Positions 21,757 through 33,451 of a stretch of DNA of 64,000 nt are shown here, piece after piece; positions within the stretch are counted from its first letter, which is position 1; every line of letters starts with the position of its first letter. Made by a program: the position numbers and the translations under genes. The stretch is from Hawksworthiomyces lignivorus (lineage: Eukaryota; Ascomycota; Sordariomycetes; Ophiostomatales; Ophiostomataceae), in NCBI GenBank assembly GCA_002917075.1, contig NTMA01000010.1, forward strand, positions 310,001-374,000, read 5' to 3'. The notes under the pieces are model-generated. The model worked only from the letters and a program-made list of their open reading frames with translations, did not search any database and was not told the DNA's origin.

Positions 21757-24255
21757 TCAATGTAGAGTCGGACATCCACAAGGTGCCCGGCGGCGAATGT
21801 TGGTAAAGTCGACCATTGGCTCGGACCTATCAGCGTCTTGACCGGAGAGAAGGGCACAACCCAGGTGGTAGTCATCGTCGTCTTCGGCGCCGTCAGAAAC
21901 GCTGTTCTGGCTGGAACTGCTGCTGCTGCTGCTGCTGCTGCTGCTACTGCCACTGCTGCGCCCACCCACGCCAGCCATGGCGCTCTTGAGGCGGTCCCAT
22001 CCAGGCGGCGATCGCCGCCCTCCGCTGCCGCCGCGCCTGCTCACGCCAGTTCGGCCGTTCCCGCGGAAGCGCCACCAGCACCAGTACAGGGCGCCGCTGG
22101 TGATGACGGCCAGCGCCGTCATGGGGTACGCGTAGTAGGCGAAGCGCTCGTTCTCGCCGCGGCCGTCGGCCGGCGGGATCCACGGCAGCAGGAGCAGCAG
22201 GCAGTTGCTGGTGGCGAACACGATGATGGCCGCCCGCGACGCAGGCCACGGCGACGACCACCGCTCCGACGGCGTTTTGTGGAGGTAGAGCAGGCCCGTG
22301 GCGATGGCGACGCTGATCACCGAGACGGGGTAGCCGCCGATGTCGACCAAGAAGTTGTAGATCTTGCCCGGCGGCGGCACGATGATGACGGCGACAGACA
22401 CGAGCCAGTGCAGCAGCAGGCCGCGGGAGGGCGGGCAGCTGGGCCGGTCTGGCGTGTTCTGTCGACTGCTGCTGCCGCTGCTGCGAGCACCGTCGTTGTC
22501 GTTGTTGTTGTTGTTGTTGCTCGTCCAGAACGCAGAAAACGGCAGCAGGCCGTCCTTGGCAAGCTCTTCGTTCACACGGGCCTGCGCAAAGGACGTGGCG
22601 GCAATGTTGCCGGCCGCGGAGATGATGACGAACAGCGGGAGGACGTGCGCGCCGGCGCCGTCGCCAAAGATGTTGCGGAAGAAGATGCCCGCGACGACGA
22701 CGCCGGCCGAGCGAAACTCGTCCTTGTCGACGACGAGAAAAAAGGCCACATTAATAGCTAGGTAGGACACGGACACGAGCACCAGCGCCAGCGGCGCCGC
22801 CACGCGCAGGGTGCGCACCGGGTTCTTGACGTCCGACAGCACCTGGTTGACCGTGCTGTAGCCGCGGAAGCAGTAGATGACCTTGAGCAGCGCCGTCGCG
22901 TAGTCGTACGGCTGCGTCGACGAGCCCGCCCAGATGTCCTGGAAGTTGCGCCGCGCCGTGCTGATGCCGCTGACCGCGGCCGCACCGGCAGCGGCTGTGC
23001 TGGCAATGGTAATGGGCGGCATGTGGCTGACCATGTCGGCGTCGAGGTGGTGGCCCATGAGGATGCCCGTGCTCTGGCTGGCGCCGCTGCTCGAGCCTGG
23101 GACGGGCCGGTCCGAGCCCACGCCCATAATGCCGCCGGCGACGCCAGACAAGACGACGATGACAAGCATCAGCATCTTGGTCACGCCGAGCACGTTGATG
23201 AGTCGCAGGCCCAGCCGGGGGTGCCGGGCATGGATGTAGCAGAGCAGCGTGACGGACACCACAGCGATGGTGCGCACATTCCAGCGGTTGGCGGGAATAT
23301 CGAGCGAGTACAGCGCGTATTCGCCGAGCACAATGGCGTTAGGAGTCGAAAACCCCAGCAGGACCACGTACGCCATGAACATACACGTCGCCAGCATGCG
23401 CGGCCGCCGGAAGATCCGCTCCAAGTATACACGCTCTCCGCCGCTCTTCGGTATAGCTGTGCCGAGATCCTGCAAAGAGTCAGCGTTTGGATCTGAGAAA
23501 ATTGTGCGAAAATCATACGGTTCTATAGTAAGCAGAGTACGTACCAAATAGACAGCCAGACCGCAGAACGAGATGAGACTGCCCAGGATCCAGACAAGCA
23601 AGGCCATGCCAACCGAGCCGACGCCTTCAAATATGGCCGAAGGCACGGAATAGGCGCCGACGCCAATCGTCTTGCCGACAATGATATTGACAGCGGAGAT
23701 CACGCCGAGCTTTCCCTCCTCTTGCTGCCGCAAGGCCCTGGATGTGAGCGATGGCGGCAGGCCGGGCGACGGCTGCGGCAAGAACCATGAGCTGTCGTTG
23801 ACTGTCTGCTTATCATCCTCATCCTCCTCGGCAGCGCTGTACCGGCCAATGCCAGGCGACGACGGCGACAGCGTCGATGCTGTTAGCGCAGGCTTTGGAG
23901 ATGCGGAGCCACCCCATGTCCGCGGAGATGGGGGAGGACCAAAACGTCTTGGCGGCGGTTCTAAGAAGGGCGAAGACACAGCTGTGCTGCTGGTTCCTGC
24001 TGCTGTGGCGGATCGTATTGGTGAGGCCAGCGGCCCACGAGCAGCAAGGCTGCCTCTGCGGGCTGACGGAGACGAGAGAGATTGTGGTGGGTAGGAGTCG
24101 GATGCTCCCGCTGCGGCATCGTGCGCTGCCCGAACAGGCGAGCGGCAGCTGAGATTAAAGTTGGCCTGGAGGGGGGACGCGGCCGTGGAGATGGCGCCAT
24201 GGAGGAAGGAGAAGTGCCGGGGAGAGGGCGGCGGGTTTAGCGGGCTAGGTGCCAT
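21757..24255 (-). CDS. MUP1: MUP1-type high-affinity methionine permease (APC superfamily)
   Basis: Two exons, 24255-23545 and 23469-21757, give 807 residues; the 75-nt intron has GTACGT, a GCTGAC branch and TGCAG. The membrane domain opens with KLGVISAVNIIVGKTIGVGA and continues with GTAIPKSGGERVYLERIF and then FSTPNAIVLGEYAL, characteristic of the MUP1/LAT-like branch of amino-acid permeases; about twelve hydrophobic segments can be traced from about residue 184. It should import methionine, possibly with other neutral amino acids, across the plasma membrane. The N-terminal ~180 residues are Pro/Ser-rich and disordered, longer than in yeast Mup1. A serine run with acidic residues (SDGAEDDDDY) sits near the C-terminus. 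The intron is a multiple of three without a stop, so its retention would also be translatable. Confidence 0.9.
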   Translation of the reverse strand: MAPSPLNPPPSPRHFSFLHGAISTAASPLQANFNLSCRSPVRAAHDAAAGASDSYPPQSLSSPSARRGSLAARGPLASPIRSATAAGTSSTAVSSPFLEPPPRRFGPPPSPRTWGGSASPKPALTASTLSPSSPGIGRYSAAEEDEDDKQTVNDSSWFLPQPSPGLPPSLTSRALRQQEEGKLGVISAVNIIVGKTIGVGAYSVPSAIFEGVGSVGMALLVWILGSLISFCGLAVYLVRTLLTIEPYDFRTIFSDPNADSLQDLGTAIPKSGGERVYLERIFRRPRMLATCMFMAYVVLLGFSTPNAIVLGEYALYSLDIPANRWNVRTIAVVSVTLLCYIHARHPRLGLRLINVLGVTKMLMLVIVVLSGVAGGIMGVGSDRPVPGSSSGASQSTGILMGHHLDADMVSHMPPITIASTAAAGAAAVSGISTARRNFQDIWAGSSTQPYDYATALLKVIYCFRGYSTVNQVLSDVKNPVRTLRVAAPLALVLVSVSYLAINVAFFLVVDKDEFRSAGVVVAGIFFRNIFGDGAGAHVLPLFVIISAAGNIAATSFAQARVNEELAKDGLLPFSAFWTSNNNNNNDNDGARSSGSSSRQNTPDRPSCPPSRGLLLHWLVSVAVIIVPPPGKIYNFLVDIGGYPVSVISVAIATGLLYLHKTPSERWSSPWPASRAAIIVFATSNCLLLLLPWIPPADGRGENERFAYYAYPMTALAVITSGALYWCWWRFRGNGRTGVSRRGGSGGRRSPPGWDRLKSAMAGVGGRSSGSSSSSSSSSSSSSQNSVSDGAEDDDDYHLGCALLSGQDADRSEPMVDFTNIRRRAPCGCPTLH

Positions 24256-27200
24256 CAGGAACTAGCCAGCCAACCAGCTGGCGGTAGCTGGAATGGCGAG
24301 ATCTGGCCGCTGTTCTGTCGTGATGGTGAAGGTATGATGCGTGGCCCGGTGGTGGTCACCAAGACGGTTTAGCGTACACTAAGCTAGCAAGGTGCCAAGC
24401 CTGTGTGTGCATGTGTTTGTGTGTGCTTGTATGTGTGTGTGGTGCGACCCCTTTCGATGAGCAAGTTCTTGAAGCAATGAAGGGGGTAAGACGACAAGGA
24501 AGGGGAGGGAGATCGATTGGAAAATTTCCTAAAACCTGCTCAAGTTTGCTCAAGCTTGCTCAAGCTTTGTTCGAGCACGGAAAAAAGAAGAAAACATGGA
24601 ACATAAAAGGAAGCCAAGAAGACAGAAGATGGGAAAATAAGAAAAGACGAGGAATAAGAGGAAGAAAAGCACTTCAAAGAGACTCCCGGATTGACATGGC
24701 CAAGAAAAGATTGTCCGGGGTTTGAAGAGAAGGGGAAAAGACGATACGACGAGGGAGACGGGGCAGAGAGAGAGGAAGCGAATACTACGAGAGGCTTGCC
24801 AGGATTCCGTTTTGAAATGGCCCGTGGGAGACAAGAAATGAAAAAAAAAAAATGAGAAACAGAAAAACGAAAGAAGAATTTGCTTAGATGGAGGAATGGG
24901 AGGAGTTAAAACGAAAATAGTAGAACGAGGGAAAAACAGACACAAACACATTCACGGAAAGCAGAAAAAGCACGACAGATATTGATACGATGGCTCAAGT
25001 GCAGATTACCGATCCAATTTACCTCTCTCGAGGATAAAGCAGACGAAAATCAGGGTGAGGAAATGCTCAAGAAGGGAACGAGGAAAACAGACTGCTGCTG
25101 TTTGCCCATCAAAAATGGGATAGACAAGCCGAATCAGAGAGAAAAGAATTCAAATAGCACCAGCTTGGTGGATGCAGATCGTCGGCATCTTCGTGGACCT
25201 TGGCCCTCCCCGTCTTCCTTTTTTTCCTATCAACCTCCTTTCTGTGGCCGTGATTCTATCGTCTCTTCTTCTCTACGGGCTTTGATCTGCCTCTATCTGC
25301 TATTTTCCACCAACCACAGATCCCGTTCGTCAGCAATGACGGAGACTCCTGGCCACTGGATGAGCATCAAGCAACATCTGCCCTTCTCCTTCTGCTGAAT
25401 CTTTCTCCGCCATCCCCATTACGTACGAGCAGTGCCATGTGCCTTCTTAGGAGAGTTCTGCTTCGAGTAGATAATAGGCTTGGCGTGATCGGCGTCAGAA
25501 TGAAGAAATGAAACTGGCAGAAGACGCCGATGGAAAAATAGAAAAAGAGCGAAGAAGACGCATGCAGCACTGGAAAACAAGAAAAGAAGGAAAGAAATCA
25601 GCAACCGGGGGGGGGGCATGCTTCCGCCCGGTCCGCTTCTATCCACTGGCCAGAGAGGCCTCTAAGCCATGAACAGGGGGGCAAGTTTAGCCATTCTGCG
25701 TACCACAGTAGTATAGCCGGCGTATTGGTGGTCAGAGACCGTGCTGGAATCTGGGAGAGGAGAAGAACAGGACGCGCAGCGTAGGAAAAGCTAAAGGCAG
25801 GAGAGAAAGGAAGAAGAGACAAAACCGAGAGGCGAAGAGAGCAGGAAAAGAACAAGCATTGATGTGCACGTCTTGGCACAGCAAGTGTCACGGAGTGAGG
25901 CTGCCTGAAACTAAGCTAACCCCCCAGAAGTGACAGGGGTAAAGGCTGCTGCCGTGTCCAATGAGCCGCACAATTGCTGCACCCCTGTCATGCACTCTCC
26001 CCTGTATTACTACTCTCCACACATACGAGAAACGACGGCCTCCAATCTTTTGGATCTGATTTTGCGACTCGGTATTGATTGGGCGAGAATGCTCTTCTTT
26101 CTCTTCTTCTCCTTCTTTTCCTCTTTTATTCTTTTCTTTTCAGCCTAGTTTGCTCGAGGAGATTGAGATGTAATTCTAGATCTTTTCAAGTGCTGTCGTA
26201 TTCTTTTTGTTTTGTTTTCGCTTTCTTCTCCAGTGCGGCTCTCTTTTCTCCTCGTCACAGCAGTATTACTGATTCATTTACATGCTGGGGATGCCTCTCA
26301 AACGAGGTGATTGGAGTGACCCATACAACCACCTGGAGACTCTTGGCTACTCCACAGTCAGAGCAGAAGCTGGGGCTCTCCCTGGTAATATAGGGACACA
26401 ATCGCTTCGCGATTTTCCGCCAAGAGTATATCACTCTGCACGTCCAAAGAAATGGCAATAGTTTGCCGATAACATTTTTGCTCTACATCTTTGATCTATA
26501 CAACAGTAGCCGATGTTGATAGGCGGTTAAAGCTGTGTAGTTTTGAACAGCGAAACAAGCTGCGTATGCTTCAGCGCTGTTTTGGGGGTCGCGAGACGCA
26601 AGAGCCGTAACGCCTTCTGATCGGAAAAGAACAAGGCGGCGCTGGAGTCAAGATTGTCTCCGTGTTTTGTAGTAAAAAAATAAAAAAAAAGGACAGCTCC
26701 CTTCTCCCTCGTTGTCAAGGTGCCTTGCTCGTACAACTCTACGTTTCTATTTTGGCTCTGTTGCTGGCCTGAGCGCTGCCGTTTCTGTCGCCTGTGGGGT
26801 TTCCCCTGATAAGAGTATAAAGTCCCAGATAAACTGGATGTTTGAAGATCGAAATAGCACAGAGGTTCCCCCGTTTTTCTATTTGCCGATATGCTACGCT
26901 GAGACCCCTAGAGCCTTTGGCGGCCCTGTTGTTTCTTGAAGGGAGAGGGCGGGAAAAAGTGCCCAGAGTCGACATGTGCTAGAGAACCATATTCTCGGCA
27001 GTCTTTGACTATCGATGCCGCTCCACTCCTTAATCTCTGCATATGATTGAGTGTTAACCAAAGCATAAGCAGGATGGGGAATATTTTGGTTGCTAGATGC
27101 TCTTGAATATAATATTCTCCTATAGAAAGCAGAAACTACCGTTATGACAGTAGCAAGGAAGAAACAAAGCTAAGAACTGCTCTCCTCTATCTTCATCTGG

Positions 27201-27363
27201 CTATGACTTGCCAAGACTAGAGTAAAATAAAACCGATGTTATCGGTTTGTGCACAATGTTATTAAAGTCGTAAACGAGACTGGGACTGCCAATTCCACCA
27301 TCCTAGCTATTATCTAAGCGACCGTATGTCTTCGCAGCTCTTAAAAGAAGCCCCTTCGTGCGT
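24256..27363. other. Gene-free stretch between the permease and the thioesterase
   Basis: About 3.1 kb without a recognisable gene. Near the permease start are a GT-rich microsatellite (24403-24441) and a short repeat of GCTCAAG (24538-24566). Purine-rich and pyrimidine-rich tracts dominate; open frames of 65-138 codons here have no features. The permease promoter must lie at the left end. Confidence 0.5.
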
Positions 27364-28489
<1,126 letters not shown>

Positions 28490-28581
28490 TTAAACAGCCG
28501 GCACTAATGACCCCGCCAACTCAGGAACCGAGCTGCTTGTCGGTAGTGTATATATATGCTTACATAAGAACTGGCGGGTGA

Positions 28582-28590
28582 TAGTTCCAC
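28582..28590. repeat. Target-site duplication of the MULE, left copy
   Basis: TAGTTCCAC immediately left of the left inverted repeat; the same 9 bp recur at 31948-31956 immediately right of the right repeat. Confidence 0.93.
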
Positions 28591-28665
28591 GGCGACGACT
28601 ACAAACACAGGGCGAATTCTAAAATCACAGGGGAGCTAAGCCTAATTAGGAAGCGTTCAATTGTT
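28591..28665. repeat. Left terminal inverted repeat of the MULE (75 bp)
   Basis: The reverse complement of 31873-31947, with no mismatch that I can see; homology stops just inside both copies. Confidence 0.95.
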
Positions 28666-30651
28666 GAAGCCCACGATAGCTGTAAAGTCTAATACGACTC
28701 GCACTGCCATAGAATAACCTATTGTATTAGATATTAAATACCAGAAAAGCATCTAGTGTACTTATAATTACAGTTCGAAATTGCGGCGGCGCCCAAGTAT
28801 CCCTCCATGCTTTTCAGCTTCTTGCTGTCGTTCTTCCGAAGTCATATTATCCCACCTATCATCCTCTGCTTGATCCCAGTCCAAATACGCTGTCATTTGT
28901 TCTTTAGTCCATTGAATCTTTCCCCAAAATGCATCACGGTCGTATTGTCCCATATATTGCAGTTGTAAACAGACTGTGTAGCTTTCTCTGTTATAGCGTA
29001 AAGGCAGGTTTTTGGCTTTTCTGTATTCTTGATTAGTCCGTAGACTACCACGAGGTTGTGCTTTATACCAGGCCTCTCTGTCTTGTACGTATCGTTCATG
29101 AATTCGAATGGGGTGATTGTAAGCCAAAGATTTCCGCCATCTTATTTCTGTTGCCTCTCTCTCTTTAGCTTGTGTTTCTGCTTTGGCCCTTGACTCTATA
29201 GCTTCTTTTTCTTTGTCTTTTTTCTCTTGAGCTTGAATGAATGCTTCGTATTCACCTTCTCTCCATACCACAGGCCTCTCCCAAGGTCTTTGAAATATTG
29301 GTGGTGAAGGAGACAAAGTTGTATATATTTCTCTATTGTCTGTGTCTTCTTCGTCAACTACAGTCTGAGAATTCACAGAAACAACTGTGTTTGATGTAGA
29401 CAATAAAACAGTAGAGATCACTTGAGGAGGCCTTTCGAGAAGCTCTTCACGACACGGTGGAAGGTTTTCTTGAGCCTGACTATCAAGTACGGGCATAGGT
29501 TGTGGAGTCGTTGTTAACAAAATTGGACAAGAGTGTATATTATGTTCTGGCTGATTACAATTGCTACATTTTCGGGGAGTCTTTTGTATTGTTTTTTCAA
29601 CCAATTCAAAGGCACTGGGCTCTCGTTTATTGTTTGATTTCGACAACTTTGATTTTGTAATATGGTTGACTAGTCTTTGTGGCGCCAAGAAGATCTGAGG
29701 TTGAACAAGAGTATCGTGAGATAAAAGATGTCAGTGAGTATGAAAATCAACCATTCGAAGCGGTTGGTTATTTTTGATTCTTTCTTGAATACGGTGAATA
29801 CATGGTAACCCAAATGAGCGTGTAAAAGCGTCAGAACAAGGTCGTAATTGTTCTTTTTTATCAAGTAATAGTTTTTGTGCTTGAACCTTTCGTAATGCGT
29901 TATGGGATATCCAACTACATACAACATCGTAGAGATCTTTTGTAATATCAATAGGCCTCTCAATCTTATGATGTATTTGTCCTGATTTCAACTCTCTTAA
30001 CTGATTTTTTACTACGTCAGTAATACTCTGACCAACAGTAAATAAATCAGTTTGTGAGGTTCTTAAATAAGATTTCACAAGACTGTGAATCCCTTCCACC
30101 CGAGACGTAACTAAATTACCAAAATGTAAATGGTCGTTGACCCAAAATTTGACTAATTTTTCTTTGTATTTATCCAGTCAATTGTGCTGAATATATACAA
30201 CTTCAGAATTGAAGTCTTTAGTGTATTCAGATTGAAAAGATGCCACTCTTTGTTGATAGGTTGTCAAATCTGGAGACTGAAGAATAGAAGTCCAAGATGT
30301 ATTGAACTCTTCCCATTTTTCCTTCAGTGTTGGCTTACAATGGCGTTGTACCGCCATATTTGCATGCCAGCGACATAAAAGAGTAGTCGAAGTGGGAAAA
30401 ACTATATCCACAGCATTCATACACGCAAGACAACAATCAGTCAAAATCACAGACGACGGCTTAATATTGTACTGATTGTTGATTTCGTGTAAATGTTTTA
30501 AAGCAAAAAGAAAATCAGATTCAGTCTCTCCCGTTAGAAAGGCGAATGCAATACAAAAAGACCGATGGCAGCCATCAACACCAATTATATCAAGAAGCGG
30601 CATATCGTACTTATTTGTTTTATAAGTACAATCAAGAATCACCACATCAGG

Positions 30652-30960
30652 ATAAGTGTAAAGGAATAGCCTGTGGCTCACGATGCGTGACAAGATTGGG
30701 GAATAATAGTCAATTCTTTAGGGGGGTTGGGATCAAAGACTTCAGCTTACCGATCCCTTTCCGATCAATTACCTATCCATTTTAGAATCTTTTATATACA
30801 AAGTATAAGACTTCTGAAATCAAGTTTCCATAATATGAAATCATCTATGATGTAAAGTAGTGAGATTCGTTGTCGATCCGAGTGCTGATCGTGAGGGGCA
30901 GCGTTCCAGAGCAGTAGGCGACCGGAAGGCTTGATGCGTGTGTGTTTTCTTTACAATAAG
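30652..30960. repeat. ATAAG 5-bp duplications flanking the nested LTR
   Basis: ATAAG occurs at 30652-30656 and again at 30956-30960, directly abutting both ends of the inserted 299 bp. Confidence 0.88.
30657..30955 (-). mobile_element. Solo LTR (299 bp) nested in the MULE transposase
   Basis: The insert reads TGTAAAG at one end and CTTTACA at the other, so it begins TG and ends CA with 7-bp terminal inverted repeats, and it is flanked by a 5-bp duplication. These are the marks of an LTR-retrotransposon long terminal repeat. It has no coding capacity. On the minus strand a TATA-like TATATAAAAG lies mid-element, suggesting that orientation. Leaving out the insert plus one duplication copy makes the MULE frame continue from YFQSY directly into PDVVILDCTYKT, which fits the family. 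A small inverted-repeat element (MITE) is the alternative. Confidence 0.82.
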
Positions 30961-31872
30961 ATTGGAAATAGCAAAGAGATTCCAAGTAAACAAAAAAAAT
31001 AGCTTTGATTCGTCCATTACTATCAGTCTCAACTCGACTAATAAAACCAGATCTATCAAGACTATCAATAAAAGCTTGTGTTGGACCGTGGCCATGGTAT
31101 TGTTGGCGTTTTGCTTTAGCAATTTGGTTATATATATCCTTTTGTGTAGCAGTAGTCTGAAATTGCTGTTGCAAAAACGTGATAATATTCCGAGGCTGTA
31201 CTCCGCTTCGTACTAAACTATATACAAGCTGCTCTTGATCCACTGGCAACTTTCGATAAGAATGATGAGCGGTAAAGTGGTACGAAGGCTCGTGGTTGTG
31301 GACTAAGCAGCTTGGGTCTTTTCTGTATTGTAAAGCCCAAGTATTGTGTTTTGTCTCTTTCAGTAGAACCGAAAACCGGCAGCCAGTCTTGCGTGTTGTA
31401 GTATTACGCTGCCGAATATAGGTTTCGTTACGGAGAACACCGTATCGATCACAGGCGTATATGATGTTTTGTCGACCTTGTTCTTTATAGGAACTAGCCG
31501 TAGTAAGCCCGTAGCCTCGTACCTTTGCCCATTCTGTCACTGCTCGAACGAGGTCCTCTCGACTGTTATATTCAGCAACAGGAGGTGGCTCGAGAGGCTG
31601 GGGGGGAGGCTCGTAAGGCAAGGGTTCGTCCAAAGTCAAAAGGCCTTCGGTAGGTGGAGCCAAAGGGCTCCCTGTAGATGGACCTAAGGCGCCCAAAGAG
31701 CCTTCTGTAGGTAGGCCCAGAGGGCCTTCAGCAGGTGGACCCAGAGGGCCTTCAGCAGGTAGAGAGGTGGCCATTTTTTCTTAGCAATTTGGTGATATTT
31801 GGTGATATTTCAATTCAACTATCGCGAGGTTTCAGCTCAAAATAGGGGTAGTGAGCGCAGTAGGGGCGGAAA

Positions 31873-31947
31873 AACAATTGAACGCTTCCTAATTAGGCTT
31901 AGCTCCCCTGTGATTTTAGAATTCGCCCTGTGTTTGTAGTCGTCGCC
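31873..31947. repeat. Right terminal inverted repeat of the MULE (75 bp)
   Basis: The reverse complement of 28591-28665. Confidence 0.95.
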
Positions 31948-31956
31948 TAGTTCCAC
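31948..31956. repeat. Target-site duplication of the MULE, right copy
   Basis: TAGTTCCAC, identical to 28582-28590. Confidence 0.93.
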
Positions 31957-32700
31957 GCCATGAACTATCCCTCTACGCATGTTTGCGTTGGACTGCGCTC
32001 TTGGGATTCTTGCCGCCTCGCCCTCGCAATTTGATTATGTATGTCACGTCGTGCTGCTAGAGTGTGCAACTGAGGATTCAAAAATCTGACGATATTCTTC
32101 GGCTATCACTTCGAAGCAATTTTTTATAGTATTTTGCTGGTTTTCAGGGATACGACGAAAGATTGGATGAGCAGGCTCGTGTTTGTGTATCAAACAGGCA
32201 GGGTCTGGTCGGTGTTGGAGAACCCAGGTATTCGATCTCGATGCTTTAGCTAAGACCGAAAAGTGGCAGCCAGGTCTTGCGAGTTGTCGTATTACGACGC
32301 CTTTTCTTCAGCTCTTTGATGATGTTTGCCCTACCGGTCGCACACAAACTTAATGACTTGTAAGCCATTTACTTTGTATGATCGAGCAGTACTGAATGCG
32401 TAGCCTCTCGGTTTTGCCCAGTTGTTTATTGCTTCAACAAGCTCATTCTCCGAGCCACATTCGGCGGCCGGAGGAGGCTTGAGAGGCTCAGGAGGAGGAT
32501 CGTATGACAGGGGTTCTCCAAAGAAGAAAGAGCCTTGGGAAGGCAGAAGAGATAGCCATCTTTTGCTGCCAAATTGGTGATATTTGGCGATGTTCTGATT
32601 CAACTGTCGCGAGACTCGAGTTCATGGAGCACAATACTACTAATATGGACTCAGTGGCGGAAAAACAATGGGTCGTTGCTCAGTTTGGCTCAGCTTACAC
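31957..32700 (-). pseudogene. Degenerate fragment of a second, diverged MULE
   Basis: On the minus strand, 32603-32331 encodes PLSYDPPPEPLKPPPAAEC and then NNWAKPRGYAFSTARSYK, clearly homologous to the N-terminus of the intact MULE's transposase (PLPYEPPPQPLEPPP, EWAKVRGYGLTTASSYK) at roughly 60% identity by eye. Frameshifts and stops follow, but DNA similarity continues down to about 31980, covering the zinc-finger region. The upstream side (about 32560-32700) also matches the non-coding 5' part of the first MULE, including GGCGGAAAAACAA near its repeat. The catalytic and C-terminal parts are missing. It belongs to another subfamily in the same orientation and ends where the intact copy inserted. 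Right boundary is approximate. Confidence 0.8.
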
Positions 32701-33451
32701 GTTTAATTGTCAACCGGAAGCCTACAGAGAGAGCTTCACTAACAACTGGTGCAAATATCTCCTGTCCTTAAACACCGAAGGTTCATTAACCGGCATCTCA
32801 TGCTGGCTTCATAAAGGAGCTGATGAGAGACGCTTGCCGCTTGCATTTACCTGTTCAGGGCTGCTCCAGCTCGAGCTGCAGTCGTGCGAGCCTAAAATTG
32901 CCGTGAAAAAAAAAAAGATTTTGCCTGCGCAAATACCGTAATTTCTCTTGACGCCCGACATTCATGCGCCCGACATCCAAGATTTTTGCAAGTTCACCTT
33001 GGCAATAGAAAAAAGAAAAAGAAAGAAAAGAAAGAGAGCCAAGAAAGAGAACAGAAAACTTTATCGTAATTTGACGGACTCGCAAGTGTGGTGGGTGGTA
33101 GCCGAGGGGGGACTGTAAATGAACCACGTCATGTCTTCTCATCTTGAAGGCCCTCAGTGATGGCATAGTCAACTGATAAAAACGTGTAGTTGACCTTGCA
33201 ATATGACAATAATAGCAAGAATTCAAAGAGTAAAGCTTAGAAAAACATGACAACAGGAGAACGAGATTATTACCATAGTATTTGGGTATGTATGCCAAAA
33301 ATAAGATACAAAGAAACGATCTACAGCTTGACTACTCAATTTCATGTCTCATGAGGGGAAACCAAAAATCAGAAGAGGAAACCAAAAACAAAGCAGAGAT
33401 ACCTTGAAAAAAAAGAAAAAAAAAGAACAAAGAGTAAATCGGCAAATCGGC
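32701..33451. other. Gene-free stretch, 3' flank of BUB1
   Basis: No gene is recognised. The strip next to BUB1 is A-rich and should contain its 3' UTR. Confidence 0.5.

Larger units (their letters stand above)
28768..31774 (-). pseudogene. Disrupted MULE transposase (MULE DDE domain, CCHC knuckle)
   Basis: The reading frame starts at 31774 and would be 901 codons with the nested LTR and one copy of its 5-bp duplication left out (273 codons before, 628 after). In order: a Pro-rich N-terminus; a FAR1/WRKY-GCM1-like zinc-finger region with TGCRFSV and HNHEPSYH; the DDE core with first Asp in VVILDCTYKTN, second Asp in VILTDCCLACMNAV and Glu in TSRVEGIHSLVKSYL; and near the C-terminus a CCHC zinc knuckle CSNCNQPEHNIHSC. 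Three lesions break it: the 299-bp LTR at 30657-30955, TGA at 30178-30180 and TGA at 29731-29733; reading continues in the same frame across both TGAs. The protein should not be made whole. Confidence 0.9.
28591..31947 (-). mobile_element. Hop-like Mutator-superfamily DNA transposon (MULE), 3357 bp
   Basis: The element is bounded by 75-bp inverted repeats (28591-28665 and 31873-31947) that appear identical, starting GGCGACGACTACAAACACAG. It is flanked by the 9-bp duplication TAGTTCCAC, the size made by Mutator elements. It encodes one long MULE transposase on the minus strand, now interrupted. Size, repeats, duplication and domains resemble Hop, an active MULE described from Fusarium oxysporum; that likeness is from memory, not a search. 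Perfect terminal repeats suggest a recent insertion, although the transposase is broken. Confidence 0.93.

Noticed and set aside
30657..30955. Reading the nested 299 bp as an intron (GTAAAG ... CACAG)
   Set aside because: The phases on both sides do not match, whereas leaving out the exact TG...CA insert and one ATAAG copy restores the frame.
30692..30965. Alternative 8-bp direct repeat AAGATTGG as the target duplication of the insert
   Set aside because: Using these borders leaves a stop codon in the transposase frame and no terminal inverted repeats; the ATAAG borders explain more.
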